A stretch of DNA of 64,000 nucleotides. Source: Panonychus citri (lineage: Eukaryota > Arthropoda > Arachnida > Trombidiformes > Tetranychidae). Within the stretch, counting starts at the first letter, position 1. Every line of letters begins with the position of its first letter. This document shows, in pieces, positions 47,078 through 60,620 of this stretch. The translations under genes were made by a program, and so were the position numbers. The DNA lies in the NCBI RefSeq assembly GCF_014898815.1, contig NW_026515540.1, positions 806,001-870,000 of the forward strand, given 5' to 3'. The notes below the pieces were generated by a model that was given only the letters and a program-made list of their open reading frames with translations, was not told where the DNA came from and did not search any database.

Positions 47078-47490
47078 TTAAACGGACGAATGCTTGAAAT
47101 TATAATAACATTGATGAACAGAGATCAACAAGGTAACAACATAACAACCAGCAGCGATCCAACAATTAACAGCCTAATTAGACAGAAAAAAAGAAAGAGA
47201 GACGATCAAGATATTAGTAAGTATGATTACAATTGTGATCAAGATTTCAGATTAGAATCTTTTTGAAGGTGAATAAATATACTTACAGCTGTCTCATATT
47301 TCGTTGTGACGGCTGCCCATAGTTCATCGGCGGTCTTTAGGTGAGCTTTTTCCTCCGCTTCAATTTCAAAATCCTCAGCAAAGGCGGTGGAGTGAACGTT
47401 CAGAAGCAAACCAAGGATGGGTAACATAATCACACCCCAAACGCTGATCAGCGTACAAAAGAGGGACAACTTTGGACCACAACAAGGCAT
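47078..47490 (-). CDS. RNASEK: ribonuclease kappa (V-ATPase-associated RNASEK)
   Basis: Two minus-strand exons, 47490-47287 and 47173-47078, joined in phase 0, give 99 residues, the family's usual size. It starts MPCCGPKLSLFCTLISVWGVIM with membrane helix 1 (about 9-31), followed by NVHSTAFAEDFE, and ends with helix 2 (CWIAAGCYVVTLLISVHQCY). Human RNASEK has the same CCGPK start, WGVIMLxxLGxxxNVHS motif and NCxIAAG at the second helix. It is a small integral membrane protein of the endolysosomal V-ATPase, also described as an endoribonuclease. The start codon is about 205 bp from CAGATGGCGCTAG. Confidence 0.93.
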
Positions 47491-49089
47491 TCCAACGGTT
47501 TAATTGAAAAGCTAAAAAAATAAATGAATAAAAATTAAACTAAACAAAGTAAATAATTAAGGAAAAAAAATAAATTCAATTTAAATGACCAAAGAAATAA
47601 ACAAAGGTTAAAATATAAATTTCTCAAGGCGAAGATGAAGAGCCACCTGTTGGTGTGGAAAAGAATTTGACTCCATAGTAGAAGTTAAATTCGCCAGATG
47701 GCGCTAGTTTTTGGGAGAAAAATTAATCAAATCAAATTAAATTGTTCTTTGGTCAATTAGTTTGCCAACATCTTAATTGGTGTAATTATCGACAATTAAA
47801 AGTAAGTTAACAGTTTGATTGAATAATTATACTCTTGTTGAGTTGAGATTCGGTTTGTTTTCGATCAACTGTTTAATGGAAATTTTTTCTTCGATCTCAA
47901 CGTTTTAATTTAGTTTAAATCAACATTTGTGTCGAATTAATCAAATTAATTGTAACTCTACTAATCACAATTTATGGAATTTGAATTACCCCAGATATTC
48001 AATTCTATCATAGGAAGGGTGGTGAAAGTGGTTTACTTTAAATTACTTTTGAAAAAAGAGAAGAGAAAAAGTTTTCTTTTCAAAAGTCAATTCATCTTTA
48101 ATCGTGGATTGTTTAATCATTGCGATTTATGATTATCTAATCAACATGAATAAATTGTTGTCTCTCTCATTATCAGGTATTAGTCGAGAAAATCTAAATT
48201 ATCCAAACATCGTTCTAATCAATCGTCAAATTGGCTCAAAATCTTTGCATAGGTAATTCAAATTATAAGGTTTTCGTCGAGAAATTTGTAAACTGATAAA
48301 TTGTTTGATAGAAAAAGTTAATTATATTCCAAAAACATTAATCACTTGAAAGTGAACCAATTTTCCAAAGTTAAGAATTAACTTATTCATTCAAATTAGT
48401 TGAATTCTATCCAATTACAGTTTAATTTTGTTTTCGTTTACTTTTTGACAAATTTTTCCTTCAATTGAAATCAACTGATTTAAAATTAAATTTAGAAACA
48501 GAATATTATTCACAATTAACAAATCAACAATTTCCAATCAATAGATTATTACAAATCGTAATAAACATGATACATATTAGTAAAGGTCATCTATTGGTCA
48601 CTCATGATCATATTAATTTCCAAAAAGGTCATCAGGTGTCAGTCTATTGATCAATTTGAATGAATCACAATTAAGTTTTTTCAACAATTAAACGGTAAAT
48701 CTAATCAACAAATAGATTTGATTAACACTTGATTATTTCAATTATAATCGTATCGTCTTCTCAAAAGTCAATGATCAGTGATTAAGACAATGTAGATACA
48801 AGTTAATCAACAGATCATTCATAACCTTGATTAGTTAATTTAGTTACTATGCAATTGAACTAAATTAACTTGTCTAAAGACAATTTCAAGGTTAAAATGT
48901 AGTTTAACTCTCAATACGCAATTAGTTAATTCTTGTTGAATGTTGAGAAGAAAAAAATCTAACACTCAAGACTCGATAATCGATTACAATTAACACCGAA
49001 CACAATTAAATCTTCAACACCACGAAATGAAATGTCGACACTTTGATTGAAAGTTAATCAAATAACAACTTTAATTAGTGAATTAAATC
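47491..49089. other. divergent intergenic region, RNASEK / MFS gene
   Basis: 1.6 kb without a convincing exon. RNASEK-proximal sequence includes CAGATGGCGCTAG. The frame at 48465-48650 has no domain, signal or splice support. The rest is AT-rich. Confidence 0.5.
47695..47707 (+). promoter_or_regulatory. CTCF/YY1-like motif upstream of RNASEK
   Basis: CAGATGGCGCTAG fits YAGATGGCRSY, the core form of arthropod CTCF sites. The same core is present in the EIF3E divergent promoter and in the 289-bp MITE arms. Confidence 0.4.
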
Positions 49090-51149
49090 ATGTTACCTGG
49101 AGAACAATCAACAACAACAATTTTGTCTTGTTCATCATTCGTTAATCATTTTTACAGAATTCATTATTTCCTGTGGTTCTCGTCACTTTCCGGAGTTTTA
49201 CCTTATTATGTTGTCTTTGTCCGAACTTACACTTCCGCTTCCGCTTCATGGATTGGAACTTTGTTCAGTCTCTTACCATTTGTCGCCTTTTTCACTAATC
49301 CCTTTTTCTGTTCCCTGGCAGATAAATCATCTAATCACCTGAAATACTTGCTAATCTTTATTGGATTAACGTGTACCGGTTATGGTTTATTATTAATCAT
49401 ACCAACAGTTGACAGTCCGCTTGTTTCATGGTCACTTTCAATGGTATTACTGTTGATCGCTTATCCCTCAATGGCAACGGTCACTTCCCTGACCGATTCA
49501 ATTGTCATGATGATGGTTACATCATCTTCAGGGGATGTTAATCTTGATAGTAAATCGTCAAGATTGACCTTTGGTCAAGTTCGCGTATGGGGAACCATTG
49601 GTTACGGATTTTTCGGATTCATCTCTGGACCAATTAACTCAATTAACTTTGATCAATCTTATCTTCAATTGGGTTTTACATGTTCATAATTATTTGTTCC
49701 GTTGACTTTTTAATTGTTGCAATTGTTTTAATCATAATTTATAAACGGAAACAAAACTTATCATCAAATTTAAATTGTCCAGACAAGAGTGAAGGTCAAC
49801 ACGATGACCGGATGTTGACAATAACCAATGATAAATTCAAATCACGGAAAAATTATCAACAAGAGATTGTAACACTAGTTAATCATGATAATCAAGTGAA
49901 TAATTATTGTCATGTTAATCAACTGGTACGTAATCAAATCAACAACGACAACAATTTAACCTCTCAAAAAGGAAACTCAATTTAAGACTATTTTTTATTT
50001 ACTTTGACAATGATTAGTTGGTCAGTTGATAAAACTAATGACAGACCAACAGGTAAATATAATTAAGATGAACAAGAAGTGATTAAATTAATTGTGACCT
50101 TTACTTTTAATTCTGATGAATTAGTTGAGATACACGAAGCTCATTAAATTAACATTAATTAATTAAACTAACACCAAGTCAAAGGTAATTTGATTTAATT
50201 GTCAAACACAAAAGTAACCAACAATTTACAAAGTGATTACAAGTTGAGGTTTACAATTACAATTACAATTAAGTGAATGAAAAATTTATCTGTTTAGACA
50301 ATTAAACATTAACCACACTAATCAATCAAAAATAAGTAAAATTTAAAAACAATTACAATTGTTAATCAAATGAATATCTAATTATTTCAACAGGTAAATG
50401 GACAATCAACTAATCATTGGAAAAGTTTTGCAAGTTTATTCATTAATCATCCAACAATCATTCAACATACAATCATATTGATTGGTCAAGGGATCCTCAT
50501 GTCCTGCCACTGGTCATTTTTTTACTGGTACCTGGAAACAATTAGTGGACCGGACACAATTTTGATGGGGTTAACCTTGTTAATTGGCTGTTTCTGTGGG
50601 GAATTAACTTTCTTTTACTTTGGCAATTTAATTGTTGACCAAATTGGACCAAGCAACTCATTTAACATCAGTTTAATTGCTTTTGCAATTCAATATTTCA
50701 GTTATGCTTTTCTAATTGTTCCCGGTAATCAATATCTAGTTTGTTTCACTGAAATCCTTCAGGGTCCGACATTTGGACTATTTTATACCGCGATGACCCA
50801 TATTGGTCAAGAATATGCAGATAAACAGTTGACCAGTGAAACCGATAGATTGAAATCTAATTGTCCGAAAGTGTCCCAATTATCCACCGATGATGAAAAT
50901 AATAGTATTAAATTTAATGGAGGTCATCAAGATGACCAAGGTAAGATTAAAATTCATTCAACTTTACAAGGTTTTCTATCTGGATGCTTAGAGGGATTAG
51001 GATTAGGATTAGGTTCACTTGGGGCTGGACTAATTATTGACCATTATGATGTAAAAACCATGTGGATTTCTGCTGGTTCATTGTCAATCATTTTGTTAAC
51101 TTTTAATTTATCATTACAATTAATTGATAAACTGTTTACTAAAAGATAA
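49090..51149 (+). CDS. major facilitator transporter, MFSD6-like, one frameshift
   Basis: Exon 1 is 49090-49925 and exon 2 is 50394-51149 (CTG|GTACGT donor, TTTCAACAG acceptor, phase 0). The N-terminal half has six predicted membrane helices with FSSLSGVLPYYVVFVR and a typical SLADKSSNH loop between helices 2 and 3, then LTFGQVRVWGTIGYGFFGF. The C-terminal half has further helices, IGQGILMSCHWSFFYWYLE, the ILQGPTFGLFYTAMTHIGQEYAD loop and an LEGLGLGLGSLGAGLIID helix. This is the MFS_1-like/MFSD6 arrangement; the substrate is unknown. The frame breaks near 49671 (QLGF to YMFIIICSVDF), in the middle of a membrane helix, as if one base were missing; no intron can explain it. The long polar loop after helix 7 is Asn-rich. 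AATAAA lies at 51220. Assembly error is likelier than pseudogenisation because the rest is well preserved. Confidence 0.7.
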
Positions 51150-51564
51150 ACACAGTTATCATTGATGGTCAGTTAATCTTGATGACCATTGATCATCTCA
51201 TTCTGATGTTTTCATATAAAATAAAATGGACACTTGATTGTTTTGTTTACTTTTCTCATCTTGATTTTGAAATAATTTCTTCGCAAATGATTTAATCGTA
51301 AATTGGATTAATTGACTAGAGATTTGACTCAGGAGAGAGAGAGAGAGAGAGAGAGGAAGATTAAATTAAAGAAAGAGGAAGAGGAAGAGGAAGATTTTTT
51401 TTACATAGAGTTTACATTATATCATCGAATGGGGAAAAGAGGAAATTGCAAAGTGTTAATGTTAAAGTACAAAAGAAAAAAACGAAATTCAATTGATGAT
51501 ATTTTGATGATAGTTATTGGTGATTAGGTTGATTGTGTCTCTTAATTGTCACCAACAATTAAGA
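51150..51564. other. intergenic, MFS gene to formin
   Basis: 3' UTRs of two convergent genes. A GA microsatellite lies at 51331-51356; the frame at 51312-51527 is its low-complexity translation. Confidence 0.55.
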
Positions 51565-54500
51565 TCAACTTGTTATCGCATCAAGCATAAGCCGCTCTTC
51601 CTCCGATAGGTCAAAAACGTTTCTTGTCCTTCGAACTGTATATGAACGGAGAGAGAGAGAGAGAGAGAAAAAAGATTAACAATTAACGAACATGATTAAG
51701 AGATTGAGTTATTAATAATAATTAGAATTTATGTTTTCGAGTTAATTTAATTGTAGATGAACCGGATTAAAGTTTTGTATCACAACTGTGAGCACTTATC
51801 ATGTCACTTTCTTGTGATATTAGCGCCGTTGTTTGTTATTATTTGACCGAAATAACATTTTCTTCAATCTGGATTACAAGTATTTAGATTATCATAATCA
51901 TGAATCATGATGAATCCTCCTTATCATGTGTAATCATGTTGATATATAACATTTGATAATTAAGGTGAAGAAAAATCAAAAATTGCTCAAGTACAACTCA
52001 TCAAATTGATTTGATTATCAAAGGGGATTATATTTTGTCAGGAAATCAAATTAATCTGATCAAATATTATCTGATTGTAACGGTATATGATTAGTGGTAA
52101 TTTAAATCACTGGGACACATTGTCAACATGCACTTAATTCAAGATATAGACCAAAGAAGTATTTAAATTTAAACTAATCAATGTCCTGATTATGTTTTTT
52201 TTTGCTTCTTCTCATCCAAAGTGATTGAAAAATCAACAAGTTGTCACAAATTGAGATTGTTGCAAATGATTAAAGTTAATTGCTGTTAATTTGCTTACAT
52301 GATTTTCTTTCAGCAAAGCGACTTTTCCTCTTTGCCCTTTGGTCAGCTCGAAGAGGTTGAGCCGTCACATTTTTGACCAAACTTTCGAGTATCTCATCAT
52401 CGGCATCGGCCATTGTACCATTTGATTTACCATTTAAAGTGTTACAATGGTTCTCATAGGTACTGTTTGACCTTTGACGGGTTCGAGCACCAGGAAGTGT
52501 ACCCCATTTGGATGCTACCTTTGGGTCATTTTCCAGGTCACCATAACCATTGTCCAAAACTTTACGAAGTTTCTGATCAGCTGTTTGCTCTTTTGATTTA
52601 AAGTTATCAGTCTAAAGAATTGGGTAAAGGATAGAGAAAGAAAAAAAAAGAAAGAGAAATTATCATTAATTAATTGATTGAGACGATTAAATGATTGATT
52701 CAACAGGGAATCCATTGAATCATTTATCTTGATAATGATACAAATCCGAGTGAATGATGTAATACATGAGATTGAGAATTAAGTTAAATCAGTTGATTGT
52801 GTAAGTTAAGTAATAACATGTTGAAGATAGAGATCAATTGGTTGATGATGATGATAAGTATTGACCAATCAAACTACTCACACTCATTTACAGCTCAGCA
52901 TTCATGTTATATCCCCATGATACTTGACATTCATTCATATTCAAGTTTCATGTTATTTTCTTGTTGTTTTCTTTTGCATCTCAAAAAGATGAAGAGAAAA
53001 AAAATCAACAGATATCGTGACTATGAAAGTTACGGAAAAACTGAGAGAGAAAAAGAAGATTTAAAAGAAAAAGATGATAATGAAGATGAAGATGATGAGG
53101 ATGATGATGATGATGTTAAGATGTAAGAGGAGGAAAACGCATCTAATGGATATTCAAGGTTTCAGTTTACTAGATCAAAAGTAAACTAATACTAATCAGG
53201 TAAAAGAGATGGTGATGATGATAATGAGGATGATGCAAGATGATGAGGATGATAATCATTAGAAAGAGAGAGAGAAAGACGAAAGTGGAAAATATATTCG
53301 TCTGGAATTACCGGTTAACCAGAATTTTGTGATTTTTTCTTCTTCTTTTTTCAACTGACTGTTCTCTTCTTGATAATAAATGACTTTGAAACACGGGAAA
53401 TTCAATGTATATGCAATAGGAATACTCATTATCCTGATCATTGAATTAAATGAGAAATTCATTTCTGCTTAATTACTTTTTTTTCACTTTAACTATTGAT
53501 AAATTAAGTTAATTTGTTCAATACGAAAAGTTGAATGAATGAAAAATGTACTTTATTATTTTACGGTTGATAATTTATCCTTTCATCACAATTAACTTTT
53601 GATTCGCAATACTATTTATCCTTTATCGCGTTAGCCTTTAATTTAACATTGGTTAATCGTCTCTATTATTATCCAACAATCAGACAGTAATAAAGGTATT
53701 GTGTTGAAATCCATGAGAAAAGATTATCATGATAATGGTGTTTACGTGTGTTGTGTATCTATGGATCTCATTGAAACAACTTCAAGTCAATTTTTCAACA
53801 TGATTCAACTTGATTCTAATTTTTTCTCTTCTTTTCTTTCGGTTTTTTCTTTCTAATATCTTTTTCCATCATCATCTTTATCATCTCTTCCTTATAATCA
53901 TCATTATCATCATTTCTTTTAAATGAAGAAGCAAAAACTCAGGAGAAATGATTACTGGACATTTCCTCAGGCACACAAACGGTAACAAAAGCTATCAAAT
54001 CAACGGGAGATTCAAGTGAAAATCCTCTTCTCCTTTTTCTAAAGTATTTCTTTTCATTCATTTTCTATATCATCATCATCATCTTCTTCTTCTTCTTCCA
54101 TGGCTCATCATCTTCATCGTCTTCTTTTTCCTCTTAAATATCAAATAAATTTGCTATTTGAAAGAGCGAGAGAGTAAAAACCATGAGAAAGAAAGGAAAT
54201 CAAGGCGGAGAAAATCATATTAACCAAGTTGTTCTAATCAATTCTGAAAGAGATTGAGAGAGAAATGATGATGATGATGATAATTCTTGCTTTAGGCTTT
54301 TACATGGTCAATTGGTGATAGAAATAAATTTCAAAGGAAAACTTTGGTTCAATTGGTCACTTTTTTCTTACAGCGGGAATAAGAATGTCAAATGAGCTTT
54401 TGACATGAACTTTCAATAGATAATAGATTCATAGTCATGGTAAATTTTCAATATTTACTCTGCTCATCGGTCATCATTAACATGTTATTACTCAAGAAAT

Positions 54501-57500
54501 AAAATTTAAATATTCTCATGTTGACCATTGGTCAGTTTTTCTTTCTGATGAGAAAAAGTTGATTGTATTCTTACCTCTGTAATCATTTTACCGCGGGTTT
54601 TGTTTCGCTCCCGGTGGGAAGCTTTTTTCTCAATTTGTTCTTTCACTCTTTCTCGGGTTGTCCGATATTCCAGGGCAAATTCAGAGATAATCTTTAATAC
54701 TTGGTGTGGTTTAGTGGCTTTGGCGGTTGAAGATGAGAAGCCAAGAAAAATGAGCAATTTCTTAAAACGATTACAAACCCGTCGATGGACAATCTTCAAT
54801 ACCGTTATTCTTTCAGCACAGTCGAGTAAAAATTCGGACATTTTCGTTCTCATCGGTGTTTTATCCTCATGCTTAGCGATCACCTTAAGATAATCCCAAG
54901 ATATTTTACAATCTGATTCCAATTTCTGTATTGTTTGGGAAGTTTCATCAAAGTCAATCTTATGAGCTCTGGTCACTGCACCAAATTCACTATAAAGGTC
55001 AGTCGAGGTGGGAAATTTTTCCATGACAATGTGGCACAAATGATGTAACAGTGAATGCTTATGGACAGTGTCCTTCACCTCGGGCACTTTACAGAGATAT
55101 TCAATCTGAAAGCCTTTCACTTCAGCTCCATTAAGAAAATTACCAACGGATAAAAGTGTGGCCAAGATAATTCTGATTATTGGTAAAAAGTAACAACCAA
55201 AGAAAATGATAAATTAATGATAATCAAACTGATTAACACAAAATTAGGTTAATTGTTTAGAGAAAACAAATTGATTACTGTAGCCCTTTTGTAAACGATT
55301 AACAATCAAGAATCTAGATCTATCTAATTAGAAAGTTATTAATGTGTATTTTATTTTATGTAATACAATGTTACTCTTAATTGTTATTAAGCTTTTGGTT
55401 TTGTTCATTAAATTGGCTCAATAAATCACAATGATAATGACTGTTAACAGTAGGGCAACAGCAACAATCAATTGATCAATACTAATAATCAACAAGAATA
55501 ATAAACAAGAAAATAACCTTAGGGGTTAAATTGGGGTAGAGGTCGAATAATAATTATCATGATTAAATTGTTGTTTCTCTTTTTTTACTGGATATAACAA
55601 TTTAGTGGAACAGAAAAGTTGATTAGGGCAACAATTAAGCTGTAAGAGGTTTTTCTATTGATTTTTCCAATAGTAATCTAAACCTGTCCTGAGAGTTTTA
55701 ATTCAGTTGCACAAAGAATTAAGTTAATTGTAACTTGTTTTCTATCGCAACTTCTGTTGATAATCAATTTGTTTGTTGTGTGTTGTGTGTATTTGGTAAA
55801 GATTTTGATTGTTTAATAATAATAATAATTTTCTATGCAAAAAGATTAAGAGATTAAGATTTAAGAAGGTGTACTAACCTAAAAGTATCACTTTTCTCAA
55901 TCTCTTCAATGGCTTTCTTTAAATCCATCAACTGCTCAGCAATCTCTTGCTCCATAGCATCATAATCCAGCTTAAATGCCCACAATTTAAGTCGGGCCTC
56001 AAGATCACTGATTGAGGCCAAAGTTAACAGAAAATTTTCAGCACTGCCCAAGGGGATATCAGGATTAGCCATTTGAGCTTCCGTGATTTTGGTTTTCTCA
56101 TCTTCACTTGGCATCATGGTTGTTAATATTTTCTCAATTCCATCTCGGTTCATTATCGTTGAATCCATTTTCATGATTGCTGTTTTAATTGTTCTCGGTG
56201 GTGGTAATTTAGTCATTCCAATGTTAATTGCATTTGATCTTTTAGCATCTAGAACAATTAGCTCGTTCTTTTTACCTTCAGTTGTTTTCTCCTTCGAGGC
56301 CAATTCTTTTGAACGATTCTCGAAAAGATGTTCTAATGCTTGAGTATCGATTGCGACTAATTTAATATCGTCCCAAATGGTTTTCTTTTTCTTTAATCGA
56401 CTCAATAACGATTTGTCTTCTTTCACTTCTTTCCAGAATAATTTCACTGTTTTCTTATTCTTATTTAAAGTTCCATTCTTTGAGTTTCCATCGGGTGTGG
56501 GTGAGGGAGTATTTTGTTGACGACCATTGACCAGTACAGAATTTAGACCTTTTTGGAAAAGTAAACAAATCGATACGAAATTTGATCAATTCGATAATCA
56601 ATTGATTGTTTAGAGAATAAATAGAAGAAGAAAAAAAATCAAGGTAAACTAAACGAATCCCGGAAATTGGTTAGTTTATTTACCCTTGACTTGTGGTGAT
56701 TATTTGAACAATTCAATTAGCTGACTTACCATTTTGACGTAGAAATGATGGATTGGTTAGAGGTGGAGATGGAGGTGATGGACCAGATTGATCGAAAGGT
56801 CTTGGTGAAATACCTTTAATTTGATTGTTAATCAACATCATTGAAGGTGGAGGTGGAGGAGGTGGTACACCGCCACATCCTGGATCAACGGGAGGTGGAG
56901 GAGGAGGTGGTATCGGTGATGAGCCTTCGTTATTCTGGTTAATCAATAAGAGGAAGGAAAAAAGTTTCGTTAAAAAAAGGATTCATATGAAGAAAGGGAA
57001 GAAAATAATAAAATAATTCTATCATTTAATGTCAACAATTAAGAGTTAATTGTAAGGTGAATACTTCAATCAACATCAACAGGTAAATAATGGTCATTAA
57101 GATGAAGATGATGAAGATGAGGAGGAAGAGGAAAATTAAAATGAAAAAAGTTCCATCACATTGGATGAGATGAACAATTGATTAAATTTTGTTTCTATTT
57201 AATTTTACAATTAAACTAGCCCATTGTAACCAAGGTGGGAATGTTAATTGTTAATTACCTTGTTAACTCATCTTGATTGATATGATCATTTAAATTGTTT
57301 ATTTAATTTTCCCTTTTGCTCCTATTGCTTTTTCACTCTCGCAATTGAACAAAATTTGTTAATAATGATGATCATTTAAATTGATTGTGGCAAATAATTT
57401 AATAACAACAACAATGAGAACACAACAAACTTTTCAAATCAAAGTAACAATTTACAATCAATTGTATTAACCTGATCATCATCCTCATCATTATAATCAA

Positions 57501-60500
57501 TTTTGTTTAACAATAATCGCAACTTTAAATCATCACAATTAATTTTCAATTCACTAACTATTAGATTTCTGACTTTTTTTTCCTGTTTTTTTTGCTAAAT
57601 TGTTAATGATCAAATTACAGATTAAGTTAAACAATTATCTTTGAAAAACAATATCTATTAATCAAGAAACACAAAAACAAAGCCCAAAGCAATTTACAAG
57701 GTAAATTGTAATTTAACAGGTAAACTGATCTGTTTGATTGGAAGGAGATTAAATTGTTCATCTTATTATTATTAAATCCCTCATCTTAATCACAATAATA
57801 ATAATAATAAATATTAAATAACCAATTGAATGAACAGCAAGAGAGTCACAATCAATAAGGGTAATCAGCTGATCAAGAGTATAATTGATTGAGAGAGAGA
57901 GAGAGAGAAATTAAAAGTTAATTGTTTCAATATTTACCTGAAAAAAGTCCATTGTATCAAAATGGGCTTGAAATATATCTTGATCATCGTCCGATTTGAG
58001 ATCGGTAAAGTCAAGATCATTAATAAATAATGGACGAGATAAAAGTGCATTGGTCAAGTTATCCCAATGAAGATGATCTTGAACTGGTTTAATCCCTTGA
58101 CCAGTTGAATCTTTGTTTATTCCTGATCCTTTAAGGTTAATTGTATTATTATTATTATTTAAATTATTACTATTAACATTATTATTAACATTATTATTAT
58201 TGGTTGACCGTTGTCCACCCGCTGGGCTGGGTGATTTTAATATCCTTTCTTGTATATTTTTAACCCCAATTGATGAGCCGAGTATTTTTTCAACGGTAAT
58301 TGGTAATCCACTTGAATTTGAAATCGGTGACCACAATTTAGGTGATGTTGGTGATTTAACTAAATCATTATTATTATTGTTGTTGATATTATTGTTATTG
58401 TTATTGTTGTTGTTGTTGTTAATTGTGTTATTATTGTTGACCAATCCATTAATTGTGTTACCATTTGATGAGGTTACGTTTAGATGATGATCTTTATTAT
58501 TATCATCAATCTCTGAATTTTTACCATACATCATTGAGAGCATCCATGATTTTTTCTCGTTACTCTAATAAATTTTATCAATTAAACATGAAACAAATAA
58601 AGAAATTAGTTAATTACCATATAAATTAGTTTGCTAATTTACTCAAAATGATTAAGAAAATGTACTAATAATAATAATAATTTATTTTCTGTTGATTATC
58701 ATTTACCAAATGATTTTTGTTTCATTAACAAACCAAAAACCAGATTGACTTGATAATCGTTTCATTTTGGTACTTTTTTTTATTTCTGGTTAACTAATTG
58801 CTCAAAACCGGGAAGAGGTTGATTAACATAGTGATTAACATTATTATCTAATCACAACCATTTAATTATCCAGGTAATCAAGGGAAAAAAGTATCAATTT
58901 TAAGGATGTTAATTTGGTCAATCAACTTGCACATCCAATTAAATGATAACTTTTTGATTGTCTTTTTTGTTTCAATTGAAAATTGACTAATAAAAGATTA
59001 ATCCAGAAGATTAACAATCAAACCATATGATTAACAGTTACTAGTTAATTGTTGTTGTTGACTTACCGTTGTATTTAAACCAGAAACTCTGAGATTGGAT
59101 CCACCATTAGTATAGTTTGGGTCAGTTCCGTTTTCCCAGGAAGTGAATTCTTTGTTTCTTTTGTTAAGTTCATCTTCAATGGTCACTCCACCACCGACTT
59201 GACCACCACCGCCAATGGAATTGGGTCTTACTTTGGTTTCAACAATTAATGGTGGAACCAACTTAATTGTCTCAATTAGAGGTGATTTCTCTTCATTACT
59301 TCCCAATGAATAGGCGGATGAAGCTCCAGAAGATGAGGTTGACCCATAGGAATCAGCTGATGAACAGGAACATATTGAGGCTCGTTGACCACGTAAATTA
59401 TAATCTGATTGTGTTTTAATCATACTTGAATTACGAGCATCCCGTTCCCGTCGTCTACGTAGTCCGGGTGTAATATCGTCCGAGGTTAAACTGGTTGTGG
59501 TCACTGTTGAACCATTAGGCTGTTTTTCAATGGTTGTGGTTCCGGTTGTCGTTGAATTCATTGAACCATTGGTATTACCTGTTGATTGTTGACCGATTGT
59601 TGTAGTTGTTGATCCTCCATTGATCGTTGATAGTCCATTAACCATATGACCAGAGGAGTTTTCCTTTAATCGAGATGCTTTAAATTGTTCCGTTGTTTCA
59701 ATCACTTTTCGCTGCCATGAAGGTACAACTTCCGATGTAATTTTACACGAAGTTTTCGGCGGTAAATTACCAGTTGAATGTCGTCGACTTTTCCTTCTTT
59801 CCTCTTCACTTGTACCCAAATAACCTCTCGATCTACTTCGAGGTATCAAACGACGAGCATCCAAAGGTAACACTTCACCTTCATCTTCACCATCCTCATG
59901 ACGAAGTACAGCTTCGTATATTTGAAATTGTCTTAAAAGGTCATTATCGATTCCCTGCTTCGAAATATAATATTGAATGGTTCGCTCCATTCCCTGTTCC
60001 TCAAGTGAATCCACAATATCATAATAAGTATCTTGATCTGAAATACCCGCGAGTGTCTGATTGACCAGGGTCATTGCGAAAATGAGTAATTCCATGTCCG
60101 CACAATTTTTCTCAATCAAAAGATTAATTATATTGTGCCAAGGTTTAGCTCCTAATTAATCAATTAACAAACAAACATTGATAATAACGAGAGAAAACAA
60201 TTAGTAAATTAGTACAATCTGCACATTTACAATTCGGACAATTGAAATGGTCAACAAAATGTATACACACACACACACACACACAGGTGAATATAAGAGG
60301 ATCTAAAAAGATAATCATAAAGTCATGATAATCAAATTGAATCTAAATTAATATTATTCTAATCACAGAAAGTAATTAAATGTAAACCCAAGAATCAATC
60401 ACTCCCATTAAACTTTACATATACAAAAGGTAGTCAATCTAATTACAAGTTAGATTAGTTTAAAATTGATTAATCAGATTTAATCATTAATCAGAAAATT

Positions 60501-60620
60501 CAACTTACCTCTTTCCGAATCAACAATATTTACAGCTTCCAAAAGGAGGCGACAATTTGAATCTTGATATTCAACAAACACCAAGAGCAATTTGAGCGCA
60601 GTTTTCACAACAAGTCGATA
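51565..60620 (-). CDS. FHOD: FHOD-type formin, 5' end outside window
   Basis: Eight minus-strand exons with consistent phases: 60620-60509, 60151-59067, 58564-57938, 56934-56730, 56548-55879, 55172-54575, 52611-52299, 51635-51565. It opens inside the FH3/armadillo region (YRLVVKTALKLLLVFVEY; CADMELLIFAMTLVNQTLAG; LEEQGMER), then a long disordered Ser/Thr and Asn-rich part. A short FH1 with two runs of seven prolines follows, then the FH2 domain (VKLFWKEVKEDKSLL, KRSNAINIGMTKLPPPRTIK, NPDIPLGSAENFLLTL, SVGNFLNGAEVKGFQ, EYRTTRERV, HRERNKTRGKMI). It ends in an autoregulatory tail (DDEILESLVKNVTAQ, RRTRN). FHOD formins bind barbed ends and bundle actin, notably in muscle and tracheal or gland cells. 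The N-terminal GTPase-binding domain should lie upstream of 64000. Introns of 52612-54574 and 52300-51636 vicinity show only AT-rich repeats. Confidence 0.9.

Noticed and set aside
48465..48650. 61-codon frame upstream of the MFS gene
   Set aside because: No domain, signal peptide or splice support.
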